A stretch of DNA of 64,000 bases from Altibacter sp. HG106 (GCF_028561755.1 NZ_JAQQTD010000004.1:350068-414067); one strand, 5' to 3'. Shown: positions 25,870 to 35,319, counted from the first letter of the stretch. Notes: generated by a model not told the origin, from the letters alone. Program-made: numbers and translations.

Positions 25870-26559
25870 ATGACAGGCTATTATATCCTTGCAGGAATTA
25901 TATTTTTAGTAAGCTGGTTGGTAAGCAATCAGTTGAAGCGAAAATTCAAGAAATATTCAAAAGTCCATTTACAAAATGGCATGAGCGGTAAAGAGATCGC
26001 CGAACGAATGCTCGCCGATCACGGCATCAACGATGTCGAAGTGATTTCGGTGCAAGGCCGACTTACAGATCACTACAACCCCGCGAATAAGACGGTAAAT
26101 TTAAGTGAACCTGTGTACATGCAACGCAACGCGGCTGCGGCGGCAGTGGCGGCTCATGAATGTGGGCACGCGGTACAACACGCTACGGCCTATAGCTGGT
26201 TGACCATGCGGTCTGCCATCGTACCGGCGGTAAGTGTGGCTAGTAAGCTTTCCAATTTTGTGATCATGGCCGGATTGGTATTAGCGTTTTCCGGCATGGC
26301 CTTCGGAAACTGGATCTTTTTGATCGGGATCGGACTTTTTGCCTTGACGACCGTCTTTTCGTTTATCACGCTTCCGGTAGAATACGACGCGAGTAAACGT
26401 GCCTTAGCCTGGTTGCAGACTAATAATATCGTTACTCCTGAAGAATATAAAGGCTCTAAAGACGCCTTAAAATGGGCGGCCCGTACCTATGTGGTAGCGG
26501 CCTTAGGGTCGTTAGCGACCTTGCTTTACTTTATCAGTTTGTTTTTAGGAAGACGCTAA
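25870..26559 (+). CDS. Membrane zinc metallopeptidase, YugP-like family
   Basis: A 229-residue membrane protein of the neutral zinc metallopeptidase family (YugP type). The metal site HECGH is at residues 96-100, a variant of HExxH with Glu97 as the likely catalytic base. The third ligand probably lies in the downstream LPVEYDASKRALAWL segment, where the family keeps an acidic residue. One N-terminal TM and three or more C-terminal TM segments are visible. The substrate is unknown. A clear terminator follows. Confidence 0.92.
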   Translation: MTGYYILAGIIFLVSWLVSNQLKRKFKKYSKVHLQNGMSGKEIAERMLADHGINDVEVISVQGRLTDHYNPANKTVNLSEPVYMQRNAAAAAVAAHECGHAVQHATAYSWLTMRSAIVPAVSVASKLSNFVIMAGLVLAFSGMAFGNWIFLIGIGLFALTTVFSFITLPVEYDASKRALAWLQTNNIVTPEEYKGSKDALKWAARTYVVAALGSLATLLYFISLFLGRR

Positions 26560-26577
26560 AAAGAGCTATCAAACAAC

Positions 26578-26610
26578 AAAAACCCGTTCTGAAAGGAACG
26601 GGTTTTTTTT
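26578..26610. terminator. Bidirectional terminator between the metallopeptidase and saccharopine reductase genes
   Basis: AACCCGTTC (26581-26589) and GAACGGGTT (26596-26604) form a perfect 9-bp stem with a 6-base loop, preceded by an A-rich stretch and followed by T8. It serves the two convergent genes; the minus-strand stop is inside its T run. Confidence 0.92.
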
Positions 26611-27979
26611 AGCCAATAACATTATCTGGGTTGTAACCCAAGTATTCTGTAAAGTGTTCTTGAAATTCGATCCCGTGCTCTTTCAGTTCTTGTAAGATAG
26701 GTTCGTACACCTCTTTTTTAATAGGAAGTTGCACACCGGGGGTCGTAATTTCCTCATTCAAGATCTTGATGGCGGCAATGGCAACGGGAAGTCCCACTGT
26801 TTTTGCCATGGCAGTATGTCGCTGGTTGGCGCCAATAAGCACCATATTACTATCTATTTGTTTTTTCTCGCCTTTGAGCTCGTACCCAAATTTGTGGTAC
26901 ATCACGATCATGTCTTTTTCGTTCTCTTGCAGCGTCCATTTATCTTCCAAAATGCGCTGTAGCGCTTGTGCCGGGGTAGCATTTTCAATGCCCAGTACCT
27001 TCTTCGGATTAAAAAGATCGAGCTCCACTAATTTTCCCCACATCAGATCGTCCTGATCGATTTTTAAGGAGTGGCGCAGTTTCAGTTCTACCGAATCGGT
27101 AGGGGAATAAGGAAGGAACAAATTGACAAACTCTCGATAGCTGAGATTTTCTGAATCTGGAATGGTATAACTATCGTCGGTCATTCCCAATTGAACAAAC
27201 ATATTCCATGCTTTGCTAAAGCCAACCCGACGCATGGTGCCGCGGTATAAGGTCAATACATCTTCCAACCCATATACACTTCTATATTTTAATGAGTTTC
27301 GGTTGGCGTAGGCTTCAAATCGACCGTGTCCTTCTACTTCTAAAAATTCGGTTCTTCGGAACAATCGATGGTAGGGGATGTATTTATAGGTGCCTTCCTG
27401 AATAAACTCTGCGGCTCCCCCTTGACCTGCTAAGACCACATTCCGTGGATTCCAGGTGAATTTATAATGCCAAAGATTATCATCACTTTCGGGAGCCACC
27501 AGACCGCCTGTAAAGGATTCAAACAACAACATTTTTCCCCCGGCATCGCGTATGCGATCAATTACCTGCATCGCGCTCATATGATCGATACCCGGGTCGA
27601 GACCAATTTCATTCATAAAAACCAAGCCCTTCGCCTTCACCTTTGGATCCAGTAAATGCATTTCTTTGCTAACATACGAGGCCGTCACTAAATGCTTTCC
27701 AAATTCGAGGCAATCTTTGGCCGCCTCCATATGATATCGAGCCGGCAGCATCGAAATAACTAAGTCACTATTCTCAATCGCTTCACGACGCTGGGTCTCG
27801 TTGAAAACATCTAGAGGCATTGCCCTCGCGTTGGGATGTTCTCCTATGAGGGTTTGTGCATGTTGTACCGAAAGATCTCCGATGGTGATAAAGAGATCTT
27901 CTGCATCACTTTTATCGAGTAGATACTGAACAAGACTAGAGGCAGAGCGCCCGGCTCCTATGATTAAAATATGTCGCAT
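26609..27979 (-). CDS. Saccharopine dehydrogenase/reductase family protein
   Basis: A 456-residue NAD(P)-dependent oxidoreductase. The N-terminus MRHILIIGAGRSASSLVQYLL carries the Rossmann GxGxxxS motif, which fixes the start at 27979. The in-frame extension to 28123 covers the divergent gene's start and lacks family features. DLVISMLPARYHMEAAKDCLEFGKHLVTASY and FMNEIGLDPGIDHMSAMQVIDRI are typical of saccharopine reductase (Lys9-like). In Bacteroidota, members of this group are proposed to act in lysine degradation. The gene is alone, divergent from a DUF423 gene. Confidence 0.9.
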   Translation of the reverse strand: MRHILIIGAGRSASSLVQYLLDKSDAEDLFITIGDLSVQHAQTLIGEHPNARAMPLDVFNETQRREAIENSDLVISMLPARYHMEAAKDCLEFGKHLVTASYVSKEMHLLDPKVKAKGLVFMNEIGLDPGIDHMSAMQVIDRIRDAGGKMLLFESFTGGLVAPESDDNLWHYKFTWNPRNVVLAGQGGAAEFIQEGTYKYIPYHRLFRRTEFLEVEGHGRFEAYANRNSLKYRSVYGLEDVLTLYRGTMRRVGFSKAWNMFVQLGMTDDSYTIPDSENLSYREFVNLFLPYSPTDSVELKLRHSLKIDQDDLMWGKLVELDLFNPKKVLGIENATPAQALQRILEDKWTLQENEKDMIVMYHKFGYELKGEKKQIDSNMVLIGANQRHTAMAKTVGLPVAIAAIKILNEEITTPGVQLPIKKEVYEPILQELKEHGIEFQEHFTEYLGYNPDNVIG

Positions 27980-28039
27980 CAATTGCTTTTTCGTAAATTT
28001 GAACCTAGAACGAAAGTACAAATTTTGCAAGCAAACCAC

Positions 28040-28450
28040 ATGACGAAACAAGATAAAAATACCCTTGTCATAGGGGCGTTTTTGATGGCGCTCAGTATAG
28101 GATTCGGCGCGTTTGGCGCCCATGGATTAAAGAACTTGGTTTCGGCCGCTTCCCTGGAAACGTTTGAGATTGGCGTACGGTATCAAATGGTGCATTCTTT
28201 GGCGATAGTGATCATGGGGTTGGCTCGAGTTATTCCGCCGTCCGTTAAAAAATGGACGGTTCGATGTTTTGTGGTAGGGATGCTCTTTTTTTCCGGATCC
28301 TTGTACCTGTTAACCTTTCAAACCGTATGGAATGCAGACCTTTCTGCGCTGGGACCGGTGACCCCTGTTGGTGGACTCCTTCTTATCACGGGATGGGCGT
28401 ATTTAGGAATTCGGTTATTAACAATGAATCGGGATAATTCTCCCGGATAA
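28040..28450 (+). CDS. DUF423 small membrane protein
   Basis: A 136-residue inner membrane protein with four hydrophobic segments. The motifs GAFGAHGLKN and YQMVHSLAIVIMGL near the N-terminus and FSGSLYLLTF, LGPVTPVGGLLLITGWAYLG near the end define DUF423 (YgdD-like). Start is the ATG at 28040. Function unknown. The start is 60 bases from the divergent saccharopine reductase start, so both promoters lie in a very small space. Confidence 0.92.
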   Translation: MTKQDKNTLVIGAFLMALSIGFGAFGAHGLKNLVSAASLETFEIGVRYQMVHSLAIVIMGLARVIPPSVKKWTVRCFVVGMLFFSGSLYLLTFQTVWNADLSALGPVTPVGGLLLITGWAYLGIRLLTMNRDNSPG

Positions 28451-28474
28451 GGACTTTTTCTCTTCTAGATTTTT

Positions 28475-28482
28475 TATTTTTG
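28475..28482 (+). promoter_or_regulatory. -7 promoter element of pckA
   Basis: TATTTTTG matches TAnnTTTG, 23 bases before the pckA ATG. No clear -33 TTG at the expected spacing. Confidence 0.5.
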
Positions 28483-28505
28483 TAGCCCACAACAATCTTA
28501 AAGTA

Positions 28506-30116
28506 ATGGTCGACAAAAACCAAACTACGAAAACGATTTCGTTAGAACCTTACGGAATCGAGAATGCCACGATTTTTTACCAACTCTCTTCTGAAGAATT
28601 ACACCAAGAAACGCTCACAAAAGGCCAAGGAACCGAGGCTAGCAGTGGTGCTCTGGCAGTAAATACAGGAGAATTTACAGGAAGATCCCCACAAGACCGC
28701 TTTATCGTGAAGGATGAAGTGACCAAAGATAGAGTGTGGTGGGGAAACATTAATATTCCGTTTGATGCAGCCCACTTCGATGCGCTGTATGCCAAGGTAA
28801 CCGGATACCTTTCAGAAAAGGAAGTATACGTTCGAGATTCGTATGCCTGTGCCGATGATAAGTACCGTTTGAATATTCGTGTGATTAATGAATATCCATG
28901 GAGTAACATGTTTGCGCACAATATGTTTTTGCGTCCGACGGAAGAGGAGCTTGCTCATTTCGATCCGGAATGGACCATTATCAATGCGCCTGGATTTAAA
29001 GCAAATCCTGAGGTGGATGGAACGCGTCAACATAATTTTGCCATTCTTAATTTTAAGAAGAAAGTAGCTTTAATTGGCGGTACCGGATATACAGGAGAAA
29101 TAAAAAAAGGAATTTTTTCAGCCCTAAACTTTATCCTCCCAGTATTTAAGGACACACTCCCCATGCACTGCTCAGCCAACGTGGGCGACGATGGAGAGAC
29201 GGCGATCTTTTTCGGACTCTCAGGAACGGGTAAAACAACCCTTTCGGCAGATCCAAATAGAAAATTGATAGGAGACGATGAGCATGGCTGGACTCGTGAA
29301 AACACGGTCTTTAATTTTGAAGGAGGTTGCTACGCTAAAGTGATCAATCTTTCCGAAGAAAACGAACCCGATATCTATCACGCTATTAAGCCCGGGGCGA
29401 TTCTTGAAAACGTCATTATGGATGCCGAAGGTACGGTTGATTTTAGTGATACCTCGATCACGCAGAATACGCGGGTAAGTTACCCAATCTATCATATTGA
29501 TAATATTCAGGTGCCCTCTATCGGATCGAATCCAAAGAATATATTCTTTTTAACAGCAGATGCTTTTGGCGTGTTGCCTCCTATTTCCCGACTCACCCCG
29601 GGACAGGCCGCTTATCACTTTATCAGTGGGTATACGGCAAAGGTTGCAGGTACCGAAGCGGGTATCGATGAACCTGTTCCAAGTTTTTCCGCATGTTTTG
29701 GAGCACCATTCATGCCGCTGCACCCCACGCATTATGCCGAAATGTTGAGCGAAAAGATGAAAGCGTCAGGCGTCAATGTTTGGCTTGTAAATACGGGTTG
29801 GACTGGCGGCCCTTACGGAACTGGTTCACGAATGAAGTTAAAGTTTACGCGGGCGATGATTTCTGCTGCGTTGGATGGAAAGCTGGACGCAGTGCGATAC
29901 GCAACACACCCGGTGTTTGGATTGAGTGTGCCTCAGGAATGTCCCGATGTTCCTTCGGACGTGCTAAACCCAAGAGAAACCTGGAAAGATAAAACGGCCT
30001 ACGACAGCAAAGCAAGACAGTTGGCCTTATCATTTCAGAAGAACTTTACACAGTTTGAGAGCTATGCCAACGATGAGATCATGGCAGGGGCACCACAAAT
30101 AACGCTAGAAGATTAA
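28506..30116 (+). CDS. pckA: Phosphoenolpyruvate carboxykinase (ATP)
   Basis: A 536-residue cytoplasmic enzyme interconverting oxaloacetate plus ATP with phosphoenolpyruvate, CO2 and ADP, the entry step of gluconeogenesis. The kinase 1a loop GLSGTGKTTLS (about residues 238-248), the metal site IGDDEHGW, the FNFEGGCYAKV stretch and the NTGWTGGPYGTGSRM segment identify the ATP-dependent class. N-terminal NTGEFTGRSPQDRFIV is also characteristic. A clean terminator follows. Confidence 0.98.
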   Translation: MVDKNQTTKTISLEPYGIENATIFYQLSSEELHQETLTKGQGTEASSGALAVNTGEFTGRSPQDRFIVKDEVTKDRVWWGNINIPFDAAHFDALYAKVTGYLSEKEVYVRDSYACADDKYRLNIRVINEYPWSNMFAHNMFLRPTEEELAHFDPEWTIINAPGFKANPEVDGTRQHNFAILNFKKKVALIGGTGYTGEIKKGIFSALNFILPVFKDTLPMHCSANVGDDGETAIFFGLSGTGKTTLSADPNRKLIGDDEHGWTRENTVFNFEGGCYAKVINLSEENEPDIYHAIKPGAILENVIMDAEGTVDFSDTSITQNTRVSYPIYHIDNIQVPSIGSNPKNIFFLTADAFGVLPPISRLTPGQAAYHFISGYTAKVAGTEAGIDEPVPSFSACFGAPFMPLHPTHYAEMLSEKMKASGVNVWLVNTGWTGGPYGTGSRMKLKFTRAMISAALDGKLDAVRYATHPVFGLSVPQECPDVPSDVLNPRETWKDKTAYDSKARQLALSFQKNFTQFESYANDEIMAGAPQITLED

Positions 30117-30140
30117 CAGCGCGTTCCCCGAATAAAATAA

Positions 30141-30170
30141 AAAAAGCCGATGCTCAAACATCGGCTTTTT
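30141..30170. terminator. Bidirectional terminator between pckA and hemD
   Basis: AAAAAGCCGATG and CATCGGCTTTTT form a perfect 12-bp stem with a 6-base loop, with A-rich and T-rich ends suited to both strands. Confidence 0.93.
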
Positions 30171-30187
30171 AGTTGGCAATAGGTGCC

Positions 30188-30934
30188 TTATTTTTTATTC
30201 ACCTCTTTGATGTACTTCTCGAGTGCCATCGTCATTGAGGGGGTTTCGGGTGTTGGTGCTTTAATATCTACTCGAAGTCCGTTGTCGGTCGCCGCTTTGA
30301 TGGTGGTGTTTCCGAAAACGGCGATACGCGTATCATTTTGTTCAAAGTCGGGGAAGTTGGTCAAGAGCGACTGAATTCCACTCGGACTAAAAAATACGAG
30401 GATATCGTAATAAACATTTCGAAGATCTGATAGATCACTTACCACGGTCTTGTAAAAAGTGGCCTGTTTCCAGGTAACCTTTAGTTCGTCCAGAATCTCA
30501 GGCACCATAGGTTTCAATTTATCTGAAGAAGGTAGTAAGAAGGTTTCGTTCTTATATTTCTTGATAAGAGGAGAAAGCTCCTGAAACGTACGTTTCCCTA
30601 CATAAATCTTTCTTTTACGGTACACCACGTATTTCTGAAGGTAGTAGGCTACCGCTTCGCTTTGGCAGAAATACTTCATGGTATCCGGCACTTTAAAGCG
30701 CATTTCTTCTGCAATACGAAAGAAATGGTCAACGGCATTTCGGCTCGTTAAAATAATAGCCGTGTATTTGGACAAATCGACTTTTTGGGTGCGTACGTCC
30801 TTTCCTGAAACTCCTTCCACATGGATGAACGGTCGAAAATCGATCTTCACTTTCTGCCGCTCAATAAGATCGAAATAGGGAGAGTTTTCAATCTTCGGTT
30901 CCGGTTGTGACACCAAAATAGTCTTCACTTTCAT
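30188..30934 (-). CDS. hemD: Uroporphyrinogen-III synthase
   Basis: A 248-residue cytoplasmic enzyme that cyclises hydroxymethylbilane to uroporphyrinogen III in haem synthesis. HemD sequences vary widely, but this one shows the usual features: TILVSQPEPKIENSPYFDLIE at the start, YTAIILTSRNAVDHFF, FLLPSSDKLKPMVPEIL, and DILVFFSPSGIQSLL followed by IAVFGNTTIKAATDNGLRV and the APTPETPSMTMAL end. It follows the DUF4271 gene by 30 bases, a conserved pair in Bacteroidota. Confidence 0.9.
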   Translation of the reverse strand: MKVKTILVSQPEPKIENSPYFDLIERQKVKIDFRPFIHVEGVSGKDVRTQKVDLSKYTAIILTSRNAVDHFFRIAEEMRFKVPDTMKYFCQSEAVAYYLQKYVVYRKRKIYVGKRTFQELSPLIKKYKNETFLLPSSDKLKPMVPEILDELKVTWKQATFYKTVVSDLSDLRNVYYDILVFFSPSGIQSLLTNFPDFEQNDTRIAVFGNTTIKAATDNGLRVDIKAPTPETPSMTMALEKYIKEVNKK

Positions 30935-30964
30935 ATACAGCAGTTTTATTTGTTTTTTTGAAAC

Positions 30965-31618
30965 TTATATCGCTACGTGATAGAGTATCACATAAGGTGA
31001 AATTTCAAGTGCGCAAAGATACAAAATAAAATAGAAGAAATTTTTAAAAATGAAATTTCTCTTATTCTTGTAGCTGGAAAACAAGCTGATACAATTTATG
31101 AGCAAGACAAGGCCGCCAAGTACGATGATGGCTCCTTTGGAAGGTTCGTACCGGTAAACGAACAAGATATTGGCGAGCAACAATAACAGGGCGATCATGT
31201 TTCGGTAACTCAATTTTTGGTAGAGGTATTCGTTCACCTGCTTTTCGATGGAAAAGATGACCCCGATAATCTTTTCAATACAGTATTTTGCAGCGATGAA
31301 AACCGTATACAAGCCGGTAATTTGTAGGAGCAAGGTGGGGCCCTGCAGGGCGCCTTCCACCTGATAGACCCGCAGCGCAAAAAAGATAAAGAGCGATACA
31401 GAAAATACCTGCATTCCCAGCAGCATAAGGTTGAAGGGATGAAGTATCGCATCGTTCTTTCCCTGAATCAAAAAATACTTATTGGTAATGGGCAGTAGAA
31501 CGAACTCCTGAAAACGTCTCGGATATCGATATTTAACGATCGCCAACAGCAATAGTATCCCGACCAGGATAAGGGTGATATAATCAAACGATTCCCACGT
31601 TCGAAGCTGATATTCCAT
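30965..31618 (-). CDS. DUF4271 membrane protein
   Basis: A 217-residue protein with about six transmembrane segments and family landmarks YRYPRRFQEFVLLPITNKYFLIQGK (about residues 30-54), YCIEKIIGVIF, and LYLCALEISPYVILYHV at the end. This is the DUF4271 family, usually next to hemD in Bacteroidota. Function unknown. It starts divergently from the glycosyltransferase gene. Confidence 0.9.
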   Translation of the reverse strand: MEYQLRTWESFDYITLILVGILLLLAIVKYRYPRRFQEFVLLPITNKYFLIQGKNDAILHPFNLMLLGMQVFSVSLFIFFALRVYQVEGALQGPTLLLQITGLYTVFIAAKYCIEKIIGVIFSIEKQVNEYLYQKLSYRNMIALLLLLANILFVYRYEPSKGAIIVLGGLVLLINCISLFSSYKNKRNFIFKNFFYFILYLCALEISPYVILYHVAI

Positions 31619-31709
31619 CGTGTTGGTTTGCGTTATGGTAGGTCAAAAATACCACGAAAAAAATGAGTCTCTTACCAATTTCTTCACAAATCGTTCGTTA
31701 AAAAAAGGG

Positions 31710-31717
31710 TACATTTG
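31710..31717 (+). promoter_or_regulatory. -7 promoter element of the glycosyltransferase-pyrC operon
   Basis: TACATTTG matches TAnnTTTG, 20 bases before the ATG at 31737. The -33 match is weak. Confidence 0.5.
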
Positions 31718-31736
31718 TTCAAAATTATGGTATTGT

Positions 31737-32477
31737 ATGTCCCGTGCCCTCGTGGTAATACCCACCTATAATGAAATTGAGAATATCGAGCGCTTGCTGC
31801 GGAATGTTTTCTCACTGCAACGTTCTTTTCACGTGCTGGTAGTCGATGACGGTTCGCCCGATGGTACTGCCGATGCTGTGCGTGCGCTTATGACGGATTT
31901 TCCCGAAGCGTTACACTTACTAGAGCGAGCAGAAAAGGGAGGGCTAGGAACAGCCTATATTGCCGGATTTCAATGGGCCTTGGCACGTTCTTATCAATAC
32001 ATTTTTGAGATGGATGCCGATTTCTCTCATAACCCCAATGATTTGATTCGCCTCTACAACGCATGTCATCGAGACGGGGCCGATATGGCCATCGGTTCGC
32101 GCTATGTTAAGGGGGTGAATGTGGTCAATTGGCCGATGAGCAGAGTATTGTTATCGTGGTTGGCCTCTAAATATGTGCGCTGGGTAACGCGTATGGATAT
32201 CTATGATACCACGGCCGGTTTTGTGTGTTACCGAAGAACCGTATTAGAACGCATCAACCTGAATAAAATACAATTTGTGGGATATGCGTTTCAAATTGAA
32301 ATGAAATTTAAGGCATATTTGGCCAAGTTTCAGATCGTAGAGGTGCCGGTCATTTTCACCGATCGGACGCGCGGAGAGTCCAAAATGAGTGGAGGAATTA
32401 TTTCCGAAGCGATCTTTGGCGTACTGAAAATGAAAATGAAAAGCTTGTTTGGGAAACACGATTTTAATGAAATTTAA
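31737..32477 (+). CDS. Polyprenol-phosphate mannosyltransferase-like glycosyltransferase (GT2)
   Basis: A 246-residue cytoplasmic or membrane-associated GT2 enzyme. I use ATG 31737 (MSRALVVIPTYNEIENIERLL), since the in-frame extension upstream covers the promoter. Motifs are PTYNE, the VVDDGSPDGTAD nucleotide-binding site, EMDADFSHNPNDL (DAD metal site), GSRYVKG, and the C-terminal TAGFVCYRR and FTDRTRGESKMSGGI of dolichol-phosphate mannose synthases. It likely makes polyprenol-phosphate sugars for envelope glycosylation. It is directly followed by pyrC with no gap. Confidence 0.93.
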   Translation: MSRALVVIPTYNEIENIERLLRNVFSLQRSFHVLVVDDGSPDGTADAVRALMTDFPEALHLLERAEKGGLGTAYIAGFQWALARSYQYIFEMDADFSHNPNDLIRLYNACHRDGADMAIGSRYVKGVNVVNWPMSRVLLSWLASKYVRWVTRMDIYDTTAGFVCYRRTVLERINLNKIQFVGYAFQIEMKFKAYLAKFQIVEVPVIFTDRTRGESKMSGGIISEAIFGVLKMKMKSLFGKHDFNEI

Positions 32478-33818
32478 ATGAAGAGCTACTTAATAAAGAA
32501 TGCTACAATCGTCAATGAAGGAAAGATCTTCGTGGGAGATTGCCTTATTGAAAAAGATCGAATCGCTGAAGTGGGACCTACCATCAGTGTGAAGTCATCA
32601 GACACCGAAGTTATTGACGCCGATGGCTGTTATTTGTTGCCAGGCATGATTGATGATCAGGTGCATTTTAGAGAACCCGGACTCACGCACAAGGCGACGA
32701 TTGCCACCGAAAGTAAGGCGGCAGTGGCTGGAGGAATCACCTCTTTTATCGAAATGCCGAATACGGTTCCGCAAGCGACTACCGTTGCCCTTTTGGAAGA
32801 CAAGTTTAAAACCGCTTCGGAAACTTCCTGGGCCAACTACTCCTTAATGTTTGGCGGTACTAACGACAATCTTGAGGAACTCCTTAAGGTAGACCCCAAA
32901 GAGGTTGCCGGAATCAAACTCTTTTTAGGTTCCTCCACCGGAAACATGCTGGTAGACGATCCTGAGGTGTTGGAGAAAATTTTCCGAAGTACTAACATGG
33001 TCATCTCCGCCCATTGTGAAGATGAGGGAACGATACGGGCGAACCTTCAACAACACCTAGAGAAATATGGAGATGACATCCCCATGGAGTGTCACCCAAT
33101 CATCCGAAGCGAAGAAGCCTGCTATATTTCTTCTTCCAAAGCGATCGAACTCGCAAAGAAAACGGGTGCCCGATTGCATGTATTTCACCTTTCTACCGAA
33201 AAGGAAACCCATTTGTTTAGCAACAAAGTACCGCTTTCAGAAAAGAAAATCACCTCCGAGGTTTGTATCCATCACCTATGGTTCTCTGATGAAGATTATA
33301 AAACGAAGGGAAGCAAAATTAAATGGAACCCGGCCGTAAAAACAGCTAAAGATCGAAAAGGACTTCTAAAAGCATTGTTAGACGATCGCATCGACGTGAT
33401 CGCGACCGATCATGCTCCGCATACCTTAGAAGAAAAGGAAAACGTGTACACCAAAGCCCCGTCTGGCGGACCGCTAGTGCAGCACGCGTTGGTGGCCTTG
33501 TTTGAAATGCATTTACGCGGAGACCTTCCCTTGGAAACGATCGTTCAGAAAACGGCTCACAACCCGGCTATACTATTTGATGTAAAAGATCGTGGCTATA
33601 TCCGAAGAGGGTATAAAGCCGACTTGGTATTGATCGACCCTAATGCACCGTGGAATGTCACACGAGAAAACACCTTGTACAAATGCAAATGGTCTCCGTT
33701 TGAAGGCACCGTATTTAAGTCGCGCGTGACCCACACCTGGGTAAATGGTGTACTGGCCTATGCCAACCATAAGTTTCCGAATGAATGTCGTGGCGAACGC
33801 TTAACTTTCAATCGATGA
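32478..33818 (+). CDS. pyrC: Dihydroorotase
   Basis: A 446-residue amidohydrolase closing the dihydroorotate ring in pyrimidine synthesis. Landmarks are LLPGMIDDQVHFREPGLTHK (about residues 53-72), GGITSFIEMPNT, the GIKLFLGSS segment with the likely carbamylated Lys, SAHCEDE, LHVFHLST and the ATDHAPHTLEEK motif with the catalytic Asp. The usual first metal motif HxH reads QVH here; I recall this DDQVHFREPG form from other Bacteroidota enzymes. Allantoinase is the main alternative. Its stop overlaps the next ATG (ATGA). Confidence 0.93.
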   Translation: MKSYLIKNATIVNEGKIFVGDCLIEKDRIAEVGPTISVKSSDTEVIDADGCYLLPGMIDDQVHFREPGLTHKATIATESKAAVAGGITSFIEMPNTVPQATTVALLEDKFKTASETSWANYSLMFGGTNDNLEELLKVDPKEVAGIKLFLGSSTGNMLVDDPEVLEKIFRSTNMVISAHCEDEGTIRANLQQHLEKYGDDIPMECHPIIRSEEACYISSSKAIELAKKTGARLHVFHLSTEKETHLFSNKVPLSEKKITSEVCIHHLWFSDEDYKTKGSKIKWNPAVKTAKDRKGLLKALLDDRIDVIATDHAPHTLEEKENVYTKAPSGGPLVQHALVALFEMHLRGDLPLETIVQKTAHNPAILFDVKDRGYIRRGYKADLVLIDPNAPWNVTRENTLYKCKWSPFEGTVFKSRVTHTWVNGVLAYANHKFPNECRGERLTFNR

Positions 33819-34285
33819 TCAAACGCGTTATCATACTCATAGGAATTTGGCTGCTTTGGGGTTGTCAGGATGTGGAACGTCCCGAAAAACCAGACAATTT
33901 GATTCCGCAGGAAAAAATGGTGGACATCCTTGTAGATACCTATCTCGGCGCAGCGGCGCAAAGTGTTGCCATTCGAGAGGTACGTCAAAACGGGATTAAA
34001 CTCGATTCCTTTTTATATGCTAAGCATCAGGTAGACAGTACACAATTCGTACAAAGCAATGCCTATTACAGTTCTCAGTTGGATACCTATATTGAAATTA
34101 CCGAGGCGGTAGAGCAAAAACTCAATGCGATGAAAGTAGTGGCCGACAGTGTGTACATTGCCGAGCGAGACAGCATTCAGAATCGAGGTCGAAGAAACAC
34201 ACCTCCACAAAATACTAATGAATCAGAAGAGCCTACAGAAAAAAATGTTCAATTGATTCAGTCGGTAGAATCGGATGATTCCTGA
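33815..34285 (+). CDS. DUF4296 lipoprotein
   Basis: A 156-residue lipoprotein (MIKRVIILIGIWLLWGC, Cys17). The domain IPQEKMVDILVDTYLGAAAQSV, LDSFLYAKHQVDSTQFVQSNAYYSSQLDTYIEITEAVEQKL is the DUF4296 pattern of helical lipoproteins in Bacteroidota. The C-terminal 30 residues are polar and low complexity. The start overlaps the pyrC stop by 4 bases, so it is translated from the same mRNA. Its 3' end overlaps the convergent epimerase gene by 28 bases. Confidence 0.88.
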   Translation: MIKRVIILIGIWLLWGCQDVERPEKPDNLIPQEKMVDILVDTYLGAAAQSVAIREVRQNGIKLDSFLYAKHQVDSTQFVQSNAYYSSQLDTYIEITEAVEQKLNAMKVVADSVYIAERDSIQNRGRRNTPPQNTNESEEPTEKNVQLIQSVESDDS

Positions 34286-35277
34286 TACCGCCGCACCACC
34301 CGTTGTAGCGTTTCGTTTATAGGGGTAAAGCGGAACGACAGCGTTTCTTTAATTTTGGAAGCATCATATTCTTCTTGGGCATACATGCTGCGTACCGTGG
34401 CCGGCGATAGTTTGCGTTTCCAACGGAACATAAAGCGCAATACGCCTTCGATGGCACTTATAAGTTGCATCTTCCATTGGGCGATAAATATTCGAGGCGG
34501 TTTTTTGCCCGCCAATTGAGCGGTAAAAGACAGAAGCTCTTGGTAGGGTAGGGTTGCACCCACCAGCAAAAAGCGCTCTTGAGAAATGGGGCGGTGCATC
34601 AATTGTACCATGACGTGAACCACATCTTGAACATCAACAAGGGCTAGGGTTCCCGAAGTATAGATGGGGATCCCGCTGGTTCCGGTTTTAATCACGGCTG
34701 CACTTGCAGAGTCCCAATGACCTTCCCCGATAATCACCCCCGGATTTACGATGACTACTTGAAGTCCTTCCTGACTTCCACGCCACACTTCCATTTCGGC
34801 GCCGTATTTAGCGATGGCGTAGACACTGTTTTCCCCTTCGGAATTCCAATGGGTTTCTTCGGAAATAGCAGTGCCTTTAACAGCGGTTCCTAAAGTGGCA
34901 ATAGAACTCACGTAACAGAGCTTCTGTATGTGATGCGACAAACAAAGATTGACCACATTGGCCGTGCCTTCGACATTTACTTTTTTCAACAGATTGTAAT
35001 CCTTCGGATCAAAACTGATCAAGGCTGCACAATGATACACTTGAGTCACCTTCTGAAACGCTGCTTCCAATGCCGGTACATCATTAATATCAGCCATGCG
35101 CCATTCTATACGATCAAAATAGGCATCTGCTTCTGACGTATAATACCGAAATACTTGACGTACCTGTTCTCGATCACTTCCCTCTCGGAAAAGAGCGATC
35201 ACCGAAGCTTCTTTCTCTAGGAGATGGTATAACAAATGAGAACCCACCAAACCCGTGGCGCCTGTAACTAATATCAT
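34258..35277 (-). CDS. NAD-dependent epimerase/dehydratase family protein
   Basis: A 339-residue extended short-chain dehydrogenase. The cofactor motif VTGATGLVGSHLLYHLL (GxxGxxG) is at residues 4-20, and the catalytic pair appears as YAIAK (Tyr-x-x-x-Lys) around residue 153. CYVSSIATLG contains the Ser of the active site. The pattern resembles dihydroflavonol reductase/3-beta-HSD-like members found in Bacteroidota; the substrate cannot be read. It begins 85 bases from divergent tyrS. Confidence 0.9.
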   Translation of the reverse strand: MILVTGATGLVGSHLLYHLLEKEASVIALFREGSDREQVRQVFRYYTSEADAYFDRIEWRMADINDVPALEAAFQKVTQVYHCAALISFDPKDYNLLKKVNVEGTANVVNLCLSHHIQKLCYVSSIATLGTAVKGTAISEETHWNSEGENSVYAIAKYGAEMEVWRGSQEGLQVVIVNPGVIIGEGHWDSASAAVIKTGTSGIPIYTSGTLALVDVQDVVHVMVQLMHRPISQERFLLVGATLPYQELLSFTAQLAGKKPPRIFIAQWKMQLISAIEGVLRFMFRWKRKLSPATVRSMYAQEEYDASKIKETLSFRFTPINETLQRVVRRYQESSDSTD

Positions 35278-35319
35278 GTGGTGAAGATAGGGGTTTTCAT
35301 ACTTTTTCCATCAATATTT

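Noticed and set aside
26609..28123. Longer version of the saccharopine reductase starting at 28123
   Set aside because: The extra 48 residues cover the divergent DUF423 start and promoter region; the Rossmann motif begins right at the Met at 27979.
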